Below are positions 26,922 through 34,816 of a stretch of 64,000 nucleotides of DNA, piece after piece. The notes beneath the pieces were generated by a model that was given only the letters and a program-made list of their open reading frames with translations, searched no databases and was not told where the DNA came from. The stretch is from contig LMVO01000044.1 in the NCBI GenBank assembly GCA_002287215.1, positions 1 to 64,000 on the forward strand, given 5' to 3'. The position numbers were made by a program, and so were the translations under genes. The number at the start of each line of letters is the position of its first letter. Within the stretch, counting starts at the first letter, position 1. Origin of the DNA: Methanocorpusculum parvum. Lineage in GTDB: Archaea > Halobacteriota > Methanomicrobia > Methanomicrobiales > Methanocorpusculaceae.

Positions 26922-27743
26922 TCACCCGCGGCGGATCACGGTCCCGGCTTTTCCTTCACGCAAAACTGCAGTCAGTTCGCCTGGATTATGGCCGTTCACG
27001 ATCCTGACCTCATGCAGATTTTTGCAGTGCGACAAAATCTCCACGGCCTTATGCTCCATAACCATATCATCCATATTCAGATCCATAAGTTCGGTCGTGG
27101 TGATGGAAGGGATCAGCTCGGCATCCGGATAGATAAACGGATTCTTATCAAAAAGACCTGCAGTATTTTTCACCAGAATGCAGGCCTTCGCTCCAAGCAC
27201 TTCGGCCGCGATCAGCGCACCGCAGTCCGTACGATACTGAGGGAGCATCCCCTTTTCCGGAGGCACCTCAAAAAGACCAAACGGCGGCGTTCCCTGGGTC
27301 ACCGGCAAAACGCCCTGGCGAAGCAGGTTTGGGACCTCTAAAATATCAGATGTCGAGATCGACTGTCCGCCGACATCAGCAAGAAGGATGGAAAGCATCA
27401 GCGCATTCTGCTCGCTGATCTTTCCGGCAAGCGACGCAAGAACGCCGGTCGGCATCCCAAGATCCAGACCGATATCCATAACATGACGGACACGCGCCCC
27501 GCCGCCCGTCATGATAAGCATAGGAAAATCATGGACAAGATCCCTGATCTCGCAAACAAGAGGATGGACCGCAGACGATCCGTAATCAATAACTCCGTGT
27601 CCGCCGATCTTGACGACGCTGACTTCGGGAGCGATACGAAGAGGGATGATCCCCTCCTGCCCGGAAAGAAGACCGACGCGGGAGAGCGTTTCACCCTTAA
27701 GATTTGATTCGAGACTTTTACGTGTATAGGGCGTTATTCTCAT
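26922..27743 (-). CDS. Amino-acid-kinase-fold protein, molybdenum-storage-like
   Basis: This protein of about 273 residues has the amino acid kinase fold (VVKIGGHGVIDYG, then LIMTGGGARVRHVMDIGLDLGMPTG, and AAEVLGAKACILVKNTAGLFDKNP). The set resembles the MosA/MosB subunits of bacterial molybdenum storage protein, which bind polyoxomolybdate or tungstate and ATP; UMP kinases are the other close relatives. Methanogens need molybdenum or tungsten for formylmethanofuran and formate dehydrogenases. ATG 27743 is taken as start; a GTG at 27764 overlaps the stop of the small upstream gene and is an alternative. Function is family inference. Confidence 0.65.
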   Translation of the reverse strand: MRITPYTRKSLESNLKGETLSRVGLLSGQEGIIPLRIAPEVSVVKIGGHGVIDYGSSAVHPLVCEIRDLVHDFPMLIMTGGGARVRHVMDIGLDLGMPTGVLASLAGKISEQNALMLSILLADVGGQSISTSDILEVPNLLRQGVLPVTQGTPPFGLFEVPPEKGMLPQYRTDCGALIAAEVLGAKACILVKNTAGLFDKNPFIYPDAELIPSITTTELMDLNMDDMVMEHKAVEILSHCKNLHEVRIVNGHNPGELTAVLREGKAGTVIRRG

Positions 27744-27760
27744 ACGTACTATACATAAAG

Positions 27761-27988
27761 TCACTCAGAGTATTTCTTTTTACCGTGTTCCGCCTCATCG
27801 ATCGGGGCAAGATAGATAAGTTCGGCATCGACACCCTCCAGAATGGCTTCAAGTTCCGTTTTTCTGAAGTGGCTGGCGGCAAAACGAATGTCGGTCCGGT
27901 CTCCGGTAACCGCAGCGATACGGTATCTCGGCTCCTGGACGCCTGTCCCGACCTTGTTTCGCTCTCTTACATAAATTTTTGTTGTCAT
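27761..27988 (-). CDS. Small conserved protein, 75 residues, upstream of the kinase
   Basis: This 75-residue soluble protein (MTTKIYVRERNKVGTG...) has a GGTGA ribosome site before ATG 27988. It has beta-rich N-terminal half (RYRIAAVTGD) followed by an acidic helix (KTELEAILEG) and contains no cysteines. It resembles small uncharacterised methanogen proteins. The stop overlaps a possible GTG start of the amino-acid-kinase gene, which suggests the two are coupled. No function is known to me. Confidence 0.6.
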   Translation of the reverse strand: MTTKIYVRERNKVGTGVQEPRYRIAAVTGDRTDIRFAASHFRKTELEAILEGVDAELIYLAPIDEAEHGKKKYSE

Positions 27989-28077
27989 TTTTTATCTCAC
28001 CTGCTTTTTACACTGATATATCAGCTGGTATATGGGATAAATATTTGTATTGTGTGATAAAAAAATCCAGGCATATG

Positions 28078-28088
28078 TATTTATTAAT
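28078..28088 (+). promoter_or_regulatory. TATA-like box of the 58-residue gene
   Basis: TATTTATTAAT ends 22 bases before ATG 28111, the spacing of a leaderless archaeal promoter. A nearby 12-base palindrome, CTGATATATCAG (28013-28024), sits between this gene and the divergent kinase operon and may be an operator. Confidence 0.5.
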
Positions 28089-28110
28089 CTGTAATGATAA
28101 TTAGTGATAA

Positions 28111-28287
28111 ATGCACGAAAATCCGATCACGTATCAAAAAGCTCTTAATGCCTCTGCCGTTGCCGATTCACTCAGCTGCGACAAGGCACTCGCTATCTGT
28201 AAAATTTTTGAATTCGACCATGCCCCGTTCCGCGAGTACTGTGAATCACACCAGATCACGTTCACTGACTGCAGTGCGGGTTTTTAA
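28111..28287 (+). CDS. Small protein, 58 residues
   Basis: ATG 28111 opens a 58-codon frame ending in TAA 28285-28287. The product (MHENPITYQKALN...) has an amphipathic middle part and four cysteines (23, 30, 44, 54), the last in TDCSAGF at the end. A TATA-like box at leaderless distance supports it. It faces the ornithine cyclodeaminase gene tail to tail with a 23-base gap. I do not recognise a family. Confidence 0.55.
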   Translation: MHENPITYQKALNASAVADSLSCDKALAICKIFEFDHAPFREYCESHQITFTDCSAGF

Positions 28288-28310
28288 GAAAAAAACTGTT
28301 TTTGGAGAGA

Positions 28311-29540
28311 TCAGCGTTTCGCCTGATTTCTCAACTCTTCTAAAAGGAGCGGCATGAACGTTCCGGCATCGCTGATCAGACCGATCGCCTGGGAGGTCCC
28401 GCGGTCCATGAGTTTGGTGACGGACGCGGGGTTTATGTCCACACAGATGGTTTTGACATGGGAGGGGAGAAGATTTCCGACAGCGACCGAGTGCAGGAGG
28501 GTTGCGACCATCAAAACCATCCCAAGCTCGGGGATGTGCCGGCGCATGGCGTCCTGGGACTCCATCACGTTCTGGATGACATCCGGCAGAGGGCCGTCGT
28601 CACGGATCGATCCGGCGAGAACATAGGGCACATCGTTTTTGATGCATTCGTACATGATCCCGCGGGTGACCAGGCCGGATTCGACGGCGGCACGGATCGA
28701 GCCGGCACTCATGATCTTGTTTATTGTATAGAGATGATGCCTGTGTCCTCCGCTGACGAGTTCGCCGGTCGCAAGGTTCATGCCAAGCGATGTGCCGAAG
28801 ATGCTGCTTTCGAGATCATGGGTCGCGAGGGCGTTGCCGGCGAATAGGACATCGAGGTATCCCTCGCGGATCATCGAAGCGACGGCGTCGGACGCGCCGG
28901 TATGGACGATCGCGGGTCCCCCGACGAGAGCGACCTTTTTTCCGGAGGCTTTGACCGCGAGGAGTTCTTTGGCGATCCGGCTGATGATCGTCCGGCTCGG
29001 CCGCTCGGAGGAGACGCTGCCGGCCATGAACTCGAAGACGCCGATCTCACGCGGCCGTTCGGGGAAGTCGACCCTGACGCCTTCCTCGCCGACGACAACG
29101 GTGTCTCCCGGGAGAAGTTTGCCCTGCACGACGCATTTTGCGGTCATGTTTTTTGTGTCGACCGCGATGAGCGCATCCATTTTCATGGTGCCGACAGGTA
29201 TCCACGTATCTTTGTAATGGACATAGGTCGGGTGGTTGGTCGTTGAATAGAATCCTTCCGGTGCGACCTTATCTTTTACAACGGTGACGAGTTCGACCTC
29301 CGCTTCTCCGGAGACGATGACACCCAATCTGCGGAGTTCGCTGATGAGGGCGGTCAGCTGCTCTGGCGTTTCGGCGCAAATCTGCATTCTGGCATAGCTC
29401 GGATCGGTCTTCAGCCGGCCAAGGGTAAACTCTTCCGTTTCGAAATCGCCGTTGTATTCGACGACGGTGTCCATGACTTTGGCAAGGATCCCGGAATCTA
29501 CAATGTGGCCCCGAAGTTCGATTTCCCGCGAAAACTTCAT
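28311..29540 (-). CDS. Archaeal ornithine cyclodeaminase (TIGR00300 / LOR-SDH domain family)
   Basis: This 409-residue protein belongs to the archaeal family TIGR00300. The N-terminal domain (SREIELRGHIVDSG) is the LOR/SDH conserved domain, and the C-terminal half is an NAD-binding part (KKVALVGGPAIVHTG, GNALATHDLESSIFGTSLG). The Methanococcus member has been reported to act as an ornithine cyclodeaminase making proline, and related domains occur in cyanobacterial AgrE/ArgZ; this is recalled, not checked. It stands alone. Confidence 0.75.
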   Translation of the reverse strand: MKFSREIELRGHIVDSGILAKVMDTVVEYNGDFETEEFTLGRLKTDPSYARMQICAETPEQLTALISELRRLGVIVSGEAEVELVTVVKDKVAPEGFYSTTNHPTYVHYKDTWIPVGTMKMDALIAVDTKNMTAKCVVQGKLLPGDTVVVGEEGVRVDFPERPREIGVFEFMAGSVSSERPSRTIISRIAKELLAVKASGKKVALVGGPAIVHTGASDAVASMIREGYLDVLFAGNALATHDLESSIFGTSLGMNLATGELVSGGHRHHLYTINKIMSAGSIRAAVESGLVTRGIMYECIKNDVPYVLAGSIRDDGPLPDVIQNVMESQDAMRRHIPELGMVLMVATLLHSVAVGNLLPSHVKTICVDINPASVTKLMDRGTSQAIGLISDAGTFMPLLLEELRNQAKR

Positions 29541-30145
29541 GGGATAGTATTTGGATGTGATATGACATGAATTTAGGGGAAGATGGGGCGGGAAGGCTGG
29601 TTTATCTCTCAGCCGAAAAAAAGATCACACATCTCTCACGTTCTGAGAAACATGCCTGCGAGCCGGGATTTCGAAAGAACGATCGTCGTCGGCCGGCCGT
29701 GAGGGCACGAATCGACCCGCCGATTTTCTAATGTGCAGTCGATTAACGCCTGCACAGAAAATCACCGGCGCGACGAACTCGCTCCGCTCGCAATCCTCAT
29801 TCGAATTACGTTCTGAGAAACATGCCGGCAAGCCTGGATTTCGAAAGAACGATCGTCGTCGGCCGGCCGTGAGGGCACGATTCGACCCGCCGATTTTCTC
29901 ATGTGCAGTCGACTAACGCCTGCACAGAAAATCACCGGCGCGATGAACTCGCTCCGCTCGCAATTCTCATTCGAATTACGTTCTGAGAAACATGCCGGCA
30001 AGCCGGGATTTCGAAAGAACGATCGTCGTCGGCCGGCCGTGAGGGCACGAATCGACCCGCCGATTTTCTCATGTGCAGTCGACTAACGCCTGCACAGAAA
30101 ATCACCGGCGCGATGAACTCGCTCCGCTCGCAATTCTCATTCGAA
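29541..30145. other. Stretch between mutL and the cyclodeaminase gene
   Basis: 29541-29635 holds only the leader of the cyclodeaminase gene. The rest is the 170-base tandem array described next. Open frames of 60-79 codons on both strands here are side effects of the array, since 170 is not a multiple of three and they shift from unit to unit. Confidence 0.7.
29636..30145 (-). repeat. Three tandem 170-base units, each carrying a mutL 3' tail
   Basis: Units span 29636-29805, 29806-29975 and 29976-30145, directly after the mutL stop (30146). Read on the minus strand, each contains the last 23 codons of mutL from the CPHGRP motif to LRT plus a stop (TGA in the unit farthest from mutL, TAA in the others), then about 98 bases of spacer. 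The spacer has an inverted repeat: GATTTTCTGTGCAG and CTGCAC...AGAAAATC around an 11-base loop. Compared with the real mutL end, 11 of 23 codons differ in the nearest unit, all synonymously. Confidence 0.85.
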
Positions 30146-31951
30146 TTACGTTCGCAGGAACATCCCAGCCAATCGCGATTTCGAAAGAACGATCGTCGTA
30201 GGCCGTCCGTGAGGACAGGTGTACGGCGATTTCGTCGCCATCAGCTGGCGTAAGAGGCGCTGCATCTGTTCGACGGTGAGCGGCGTGTTCCCTTTTACGA
30301 CGGCACGGCACGCGGCGGTCTTCAGCACCCGGTCCAGGACCTCGTCGGTGCTGCCGACCCCGTCCAGCGCCGCATCCAGAATGGCGTGGATGGTCTCCGG
30401 ATCACCGAGCGTCGAGGAGACGACCGGGACGGAACGGACCATCCAGACGTCTTTTCCAAACGGCTCGAGCAGATATCCCGCTGAGGCGAGAACGTCCTGC
30501 AGATCGGGAAGGGCGGCAATCTCCTTTTTCGAGAGCGTGATCGGGAGCGGAACGATCAGTTCCTGCCCGGCCTCTGCGGACAACGAACGGGCGAGCAGCT
30601 GATCATACATGATCCGCTCGTGGGCCGCATGCTGGTCGACGACGATCAGGTCGCCTGATTCGTTCTTCGCAAGAATGTAGGTGTCCCCGATCTGACCGAG
30701 GACTTCGGGAACGAACAGATCGGTTTCCGGCAGATCATGAGTTTCGGTCCGCCGCAGCTGCTTTTCCGTCTGTTTGAGAGGGGATTGTCGTGTCTCCCGT
30801 TTCCCGGCATATACAGGCATAGGCTCGCCGACGATCTCTGCCGGAAGGGTCGTGACCGAATCATAGGCGGGGGCGGGCGAGGGGAGTGAAAACGACGTGA
30901 GCCTTGAACAAACCGAAGGTTTGTGATCCGGGGCGGGAGAAAAGACCCGCTCCTCATGCAGAGCCTGATAGACCGCATCCTGAACAGACCGCATAACCTC
31001 ACGCTCGCGGGACAGACGGATCTCCCGCTTCGTCGGGTGCACATTCACATCCACCTCACGGGGATCGAGCGTGATGTCCAGAAATGCCGCGGGAAACATC
31101 CCTTTTGGAAGAAGCGTGCCGTATCCCTCGCGGATCGCCCACTGCAGCTGACGGGACGTCACCTGCCGGCCGTTTACCGCGAGATAAAACCGCGTCTGGG
31201 TCGTCTTCATCTCGGAACCTGGCCGCGTGATCCAGCCGTCGATCTTCACCGGACCGAAACTGCCGGAGATCGGGGTCAGCTCTTTGGAAAAGGATGAACC
31301 GAACACCGCCGCGATCACGTCCGGGTACGAGCCTGTGCCAAACGTCTGGAATCGTTCCTTCCCGTTGTACAGCAGAACAAACGAGATGTGCCGGTTCGAA
31401 AGGGCGATCCTCTCGACCATGTCGTAGACGTGGGACAACTCTGTCGGAACAGACTTCTGGAACTTGCGCCGGGCGGGGGTGTTGTAAAAGAGCGCCTCAA
31501 TGATAATGCTCGTTCCTTCCGGCGCACCGACCGCGGCGTGCGAGATCAGCTCTCCGCCGTGGATCACCACGCGGGCCGCTTCGGGCGAGGCCGAACCCCG
31601 TTCCTTTGTCGTGAAGGTCACCTTCGAGATCGCCGCGATGCTTGCGAGAGCCTCGCCGCGGAACCCGAGCGTGGTTATCCCGTCGAGATCCTCCGGGCGG
31701 GATATCTTGCTTGTCGCATGCTGACGAAATGCGAGAAGAGCGTCGTCGAAGTCCATCCCGACCCCGTCGTCCGTGACCGAGATCCGGGTGATCCCGGTCT
31801 TATCCGCCGATATCCCGATCCTGATGATTTGGGCATCCGCGTCGACGGCATTTTCCACGAGTTCTTTCACGACCGAGGCGGCGCGTTCGACCACTTCGCC
31901 GGCCGCGATATGGCTTATCGTCTCCTCGTCGAGGATTTTTACCCGGCTCAT
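30146..31951 (-). CDS. mutL: DNA mismatch repair protein MutL
   Basis: This 601-residue protein has the GHKL ATPase motifs: ELVENAVDADA (asparagine binds magnesium), DDGVGM, and TLGFRGEALASI. The C-terminal domain has DQHAAHERIMYD, matching the endonuclease motif DQHAx2Ex4E except for Asp in place of the last Glu, plus ACRAAVKG and CPHGRPT, so nicking activity is likely but should be tested. The linker between domains at about residues 342-356 is encoded by a copy of the dispersed repeat (30884-30923). The start overlaps the mutS stop (ATGA). Three extra copies of its 3' end follow the gene. Confidence 0.95.
   Translation of the reverse strand: MSRVKILDEETISHIAAGEVVERAASVVKELVENAVDADAQIIRIGISADKTGITRISVTDDGVGMDFDDALLAFRQHATSKISRPEDLDGITTLGFRGEALASIAAISKVTFTTKERGSASPEAARVVIHGGELISHAAVGAPEGTSIIIEALFYNTPARRKFQKSVPTELSHVYDMVERIALSNRHISFVLLYNGKERFQTFGTGSYPDVIAAVFGSSFSKELTPISGSFGPVKIDGWITRPGSEMKTTQTRFYLAVNGRQVTSRQLQWAIREGYGTLLPKGMFPAAFLDITLDPREVDVNVHPTKREIRLSREREVMRSVQDAVYQALHEERVFSPAPDHKPSVCSRLTSFSLPSPAPAYDSVTTLPAEIVGEPMPVYAGKRETRQSPLKQTEKQLRRTETHDLPETDLFVPEVLGQIGDTYILAKNESGDLIVVDQHAAHERIMYDQLLARSLSAEAGQELIVPLPITLSKKEIAALPDLQDVLASAGYLLEPFGKDVWMVRSVPVVSSTLGDPETIHAILDAALDGVGSTDEVLDRVLKTAACRAVVKGNTPLTVEQMQRLLRQLMATKSPYTCPHGRPTTIVLSKSRLAGMFLRT
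30884..30923 (-). repeat. Dispersed hairpin repeat inside the mutL coding sequence
   Basis: On the coding strand, CAAACCTTCGGTTTG (30909-30923) is followed by TTCAAGGCTCACGTCG and CTCCCCTCGCC. This matches the repeat at 12580-12616 at about 31 of 37 positions, and its hairpin is identical to those at 4657 and 4720. It encodes the KPSVCSRLTSF part of the MutL linker in frame. Confidence 0.75.
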
Positions 31952-34545
31952 TTCTTCTCCAGCATGGATTTGAGTTCGTTGATAAACATGAGGGCCTGCA
32001 TAGGCGTCATCATATTCGGATCGGCTTCACGGACCCGCTCCTCGACCGCTGACTGGACCGGCTCCGGGGCATCCATCAGAAGCATCTGCGTGTAGTATTT
32101 TTTCCCGCCGGAAGAGGCGTCTTCAGAAAGCGCCTCGCGGAGAAGATCCGCCGCCCGAACAAGGACCTTTTTCGGAACACCCGCGATCTTCGCCACATGG
32201 ATACCGTAGCTCCGGTCGGTCGCGCCCGGAATGAGTTTTCGAAGGAACGTGATGTCGTGCTGATCCTCTTTGACGGCGAAGTGGTAATTCCGCACGCGCC
32301 TAAGCTCGGACTCCATTTCGATCAGCTGATGGAAGTGGGTCGCAAAAAGCGTGCGGGGACCGGATCCTCCTTTGCCGTGCAGATATTCGAGTACGGACCG
32401 TGCGATCGCATACCCGTCGACGGTGCTCGTTCCCCGCCCGATCTCATCCAGGAGGATGAGACTTTTGTCGGTCGCGTTGTTCAGGATATTTGCGAGTTCG
32501 AGCATCTCGACCATGAACGTGCTCTGCCCCCCGGCAAGATCATCGGATGCACCGACCCGGGTGAAGACCCGGTCGACGATCCCGATCCGTGCAAATCCGG
32601 CAGGAACGAAGCAGCCGGTCTGGGCCATGATACAAATCAGGGCGACGCTTCGCATGTAGGTGGATTTTCCGGCCATGTTGGCGCCGGTGAGGATCAGGAT
32701 CTGCTGGCCGATCGAACTCATCTCGGTGTCGTTTGGGACATAGCCGCCCGGAACGCTGTTTTCGACGATCGGGTGGCGGCCGTCACGGATGAGAAGTTCC
32801 GTTCCGGGAACGAGTTCGGGGCGGACGTAGTTTCCGGAGAGGGAAAGATCGGCGAACGCGGCGATCATGTCGATCGTGCCGATCGAACGGGACGCCTGCT
32901 GGAGCGCCGGGACGAACTGGCCGAGATGCGTGAGAAGGGATTCGAAGAGCGATATCTCGAGAGCAAGAACGCGGTCATCGGCCTGGGCCATCATCGCTTC
33001 GCGTTCGCGAAGGGCAGGAATGGTGAACCGTTCCCCGTTTGCGGTGGTCTGTTTGCGTTCGTAGGTGTCTGGGACGAGATGGAGGTTGGCTTTCGTGATC
33101 TCGATGTAGTAGCCGAACACGTTGTTGTAGGCGATCTTGAGCGAACGGATCCCGGTTCGTTCCCGTTCGGTCTGCTGGAGTTCGGCGATCCAGTCGCGGC
33201 CGTTTGCGACGATATGTCTGACTTCGTCAAGATCCCGGTCGTATCCTTCCCTGATGACACTGCCGTTTTTGTAGGCGAGAGGCGGCTCGTCGACGATCGC
33301 GGAAAGAATCAGATCGGCGACGCCGTCAAAGGAGGGGATCTGTTCGAGTTCATCTTTGAGGAGGCCTTCGGCGCCGCAGAGTTCGGCGGTGAGTTCGGGA
33401 ACGGCGGCCAGACTCGAGGCGAGAGCGAGAAGATCACGCGGCGAGGCGTTTCCGTAGGCGATCCGGCCGGCGATCCGTTCGATGTCGGTGAATCTGGAGA
33501 GGATGGTCCTGGTCCCGGAGAGGAGGACGGGGCGCCGGGTGAAGAACCCGACGGCGTCGAGACGATGATTTATCTTTTCCGGCGAGGTCAGCGGCCGGGT
33601 GATGGTGCTTCGCAGAACACGGCTCCCCATGGGAGTTTTGGTCCGGTTGAGAAAGCCGAAGAGGGTCGTATCATTCCGGTCGCCTCGGAGGGGATTGAGG
33701 ATCTCGAGATTCCGGAGCGTGATCGCGTCCAGGATCATCGCGTCGTTTGCGTATTTTCTGGAGAATCCGCGGATGTGGGGGAGACTTGTTTTCTGGGTCT
33801 CTTTTGCATAGCGGAGAGCGGCTGCGGCAGCATTGATGCATTCTGCGGAACTGACATCGAATCCGTCCAAGGAGGAGACGCAAAATGCGGCGGTGAGTTC
33901 GGCGGCGCCGTCGGTGAAGAGGCCTGAGCGGCCGGGGGTGAGGACCCTGCAGGTGGAGGCGAGGTAGGTGATGAGGTCTGCGGAGATGCCCTGCGGGACG
34001 AGGATCTCAAGAGGATTGTACTGTTCTATTTCGGTGGCGAGGGCGGAAAATCCCGGCTCGAAGGGGATCTCCCGGACGAAGAATTCGCCGGTGGAGATGT
34101 CGAGGAAGGCAAGACCCATGACGGTTTTTTTGGCGTCGGAACACAGCGCCATGAGGTAGCGGGCGGTAGGACCGGGGATGACGTCGGCGTCGATCGCCGT
34201 TCCCGGGGTGACGACCCGGACTACGTCCCGCTTTACGACGCCTTTTGCAAGTTTGGGATCTTCGATCTGTTCGCAGACGGCGACTTTGTATCCTTTGCGG
34301 ATCATTCGGGGAAGGTAGAGATCGACTGCGTGGTAGGGGATGCCGGCAAGGGGGATCGGGTTTCCGTCTGGGTCTTTGGAGCGGGAGGTCTGGACGATGT
34401 CGAGTTCCCGGGCGCAGATCTCGGCGTCTTCGAAGAATGTTTCGTAAAAGTCACCCATCCGCATGAAGAGGATACAGTCGGGATATTTTTCTTTGAATGT
34501 TTTGACCTGTTCCATTGCAGGAGTGAGTTTTTTGGGAGAGGCCAT
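31948..34545 (-). CDS. mutS: DNA mismatch repair protein MutS
   Basis: This 865-residue protein is a full-length MutS1. The mismatch-reading motif is GDFYETF (Phe33 and Glu35). The ATPase has Walker A GANMAGKSTYMRS and Walker B DEIGRGTSTVDG, and the helix-turn-helix dimer region is near the C-terminus. It finds mismatches and small loops and recruits MutL, whose gene overlaps by four bases. Bacterial-type MutS/MutL in mesophilic methanogens is generally regarded as acquired. Repeat sequence lies upstream. Confidence 0.97.
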   Translation of the reverse strand: MASPKKLTPAMEQVKTFKEKYPDCILFMRMGDFYETFFEDAEICARELDIVQTSRSKDPDGNPIPLAGIPYHAVDLYLPRMIRKGYKVAVCEQIEDPKLAKGVVKRDVVRVVTPGTAIDADVIPGPTARYLMALCSDAKKTVMGLAFLDISTGEFFVREIPFEPGFSALATEIEQYNPLEILVPQGISADLITYLASTCRVLTPGRSGLFTDGAAELTAAFCVSSLDGFDVSSAECINAAAAALRYAKETQKTSLPHIRGFSRKYANDAMILDAITLRNLEILNPLRGDRNDTTLFGFLNRTKTPMGSRVLRSTITRPLTSPEKINHRLDAVGFFTRRPVLLSGTRTILSRFTDIERIAGRIAYGNASPRDLLALASSLAAVPELTAELCGAEGLLKDELEQIPSFDGVADLILSAIVDEPPLAYKNGSVIREGYDRDLDEVRHIVANGRDWIAELQQTERERTGIRSLKIAYNNVFGYYIEITKANLHLVPDTYERKQTTANGERFTIPALREREAMMAQADDRVLALEISLFESLLTHLGQFVPALQQASRSIGTIDMIAAFADLSLSGNYVRPELVPGTELLIRDGRHPIVENSVPGGYVPNDTEMSSIGQQILILTGANMAGKSTYMRSVALICIMAQTGCFVPAGFARIGIVDRVFTRVGASDDLAGGQSTFMVEMLELANILNNATDKSLILLDEIGRGTSTVDGYAIARSVLEYLHGKGGSGPRTLFATHFHQLIEMESELRRVRNYHFAVKEDQHDITFLRKLIPGATDRSYGIHVAKIAGVPKKVLVRAADLLREALSEDASSGGKKYYTQMLLMDAPEPVQSAVEERVREADPNMMTPMQALMFINELKSMLEKK

Positions 34546-34589
34546 GTTGGGAATATGTTGTCGGTGAAAGGGTATGAGGGTTTGGAATG

Positions 34590-34695
34590 CGGGTCAACCG
34601 CAGGTTGACCTCAGCGGAGCAAGTTTGAGTGAAGCGAAAACTTGCGAATGTGGGCCGACCCGAAGGGCTGACCAAATCGGCGGCCCAACCACCCC
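34590..34695. repeat. Dispersed repeat relatives upstream of mutS
   Basis: GGTCAACCGCAGGTTGACC is a hairpin, followed by CTCAGCGGAG, a decayed form of the CTCAGCTGAG palindrome. Then come AAGTTTGAGTGAAGCGAAAACTTGC, a long version of hairpin 1, and GGGCCGACCCGAAGGGCTGACC. Order and spacing match the family, with stems changed. Confidence 0.6.
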
Positions 34696-34816
34696 CTAAC
34701 CCCAACCCAGCATACCCTACCTATACATTCTTATCAGATCAAACCCACATCAGCAGTAACGAAACGCACAACGTCAGTACCTGACGAAAAGACGTTTCCC
34801 AAAGGAAAAGGAGACA

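Noticed and set aside
29636..30145. Small genes within the 170-base array (60-79 codons, both strands)
   Set aside because: The frames recur from the repeat and shift from unit to unit because 170 is not divisible by three; the mutL-tail reading explains the conserved part.
32197..33927. 576-codon open frame antisense to mutS
   Set aside because: MutS on the other strand has all catalytic motifs. The antisense frame is rich in Asp/Gly/Glu repeats, as expected from codon bias on the opposite strand, and has no recognisable domain.
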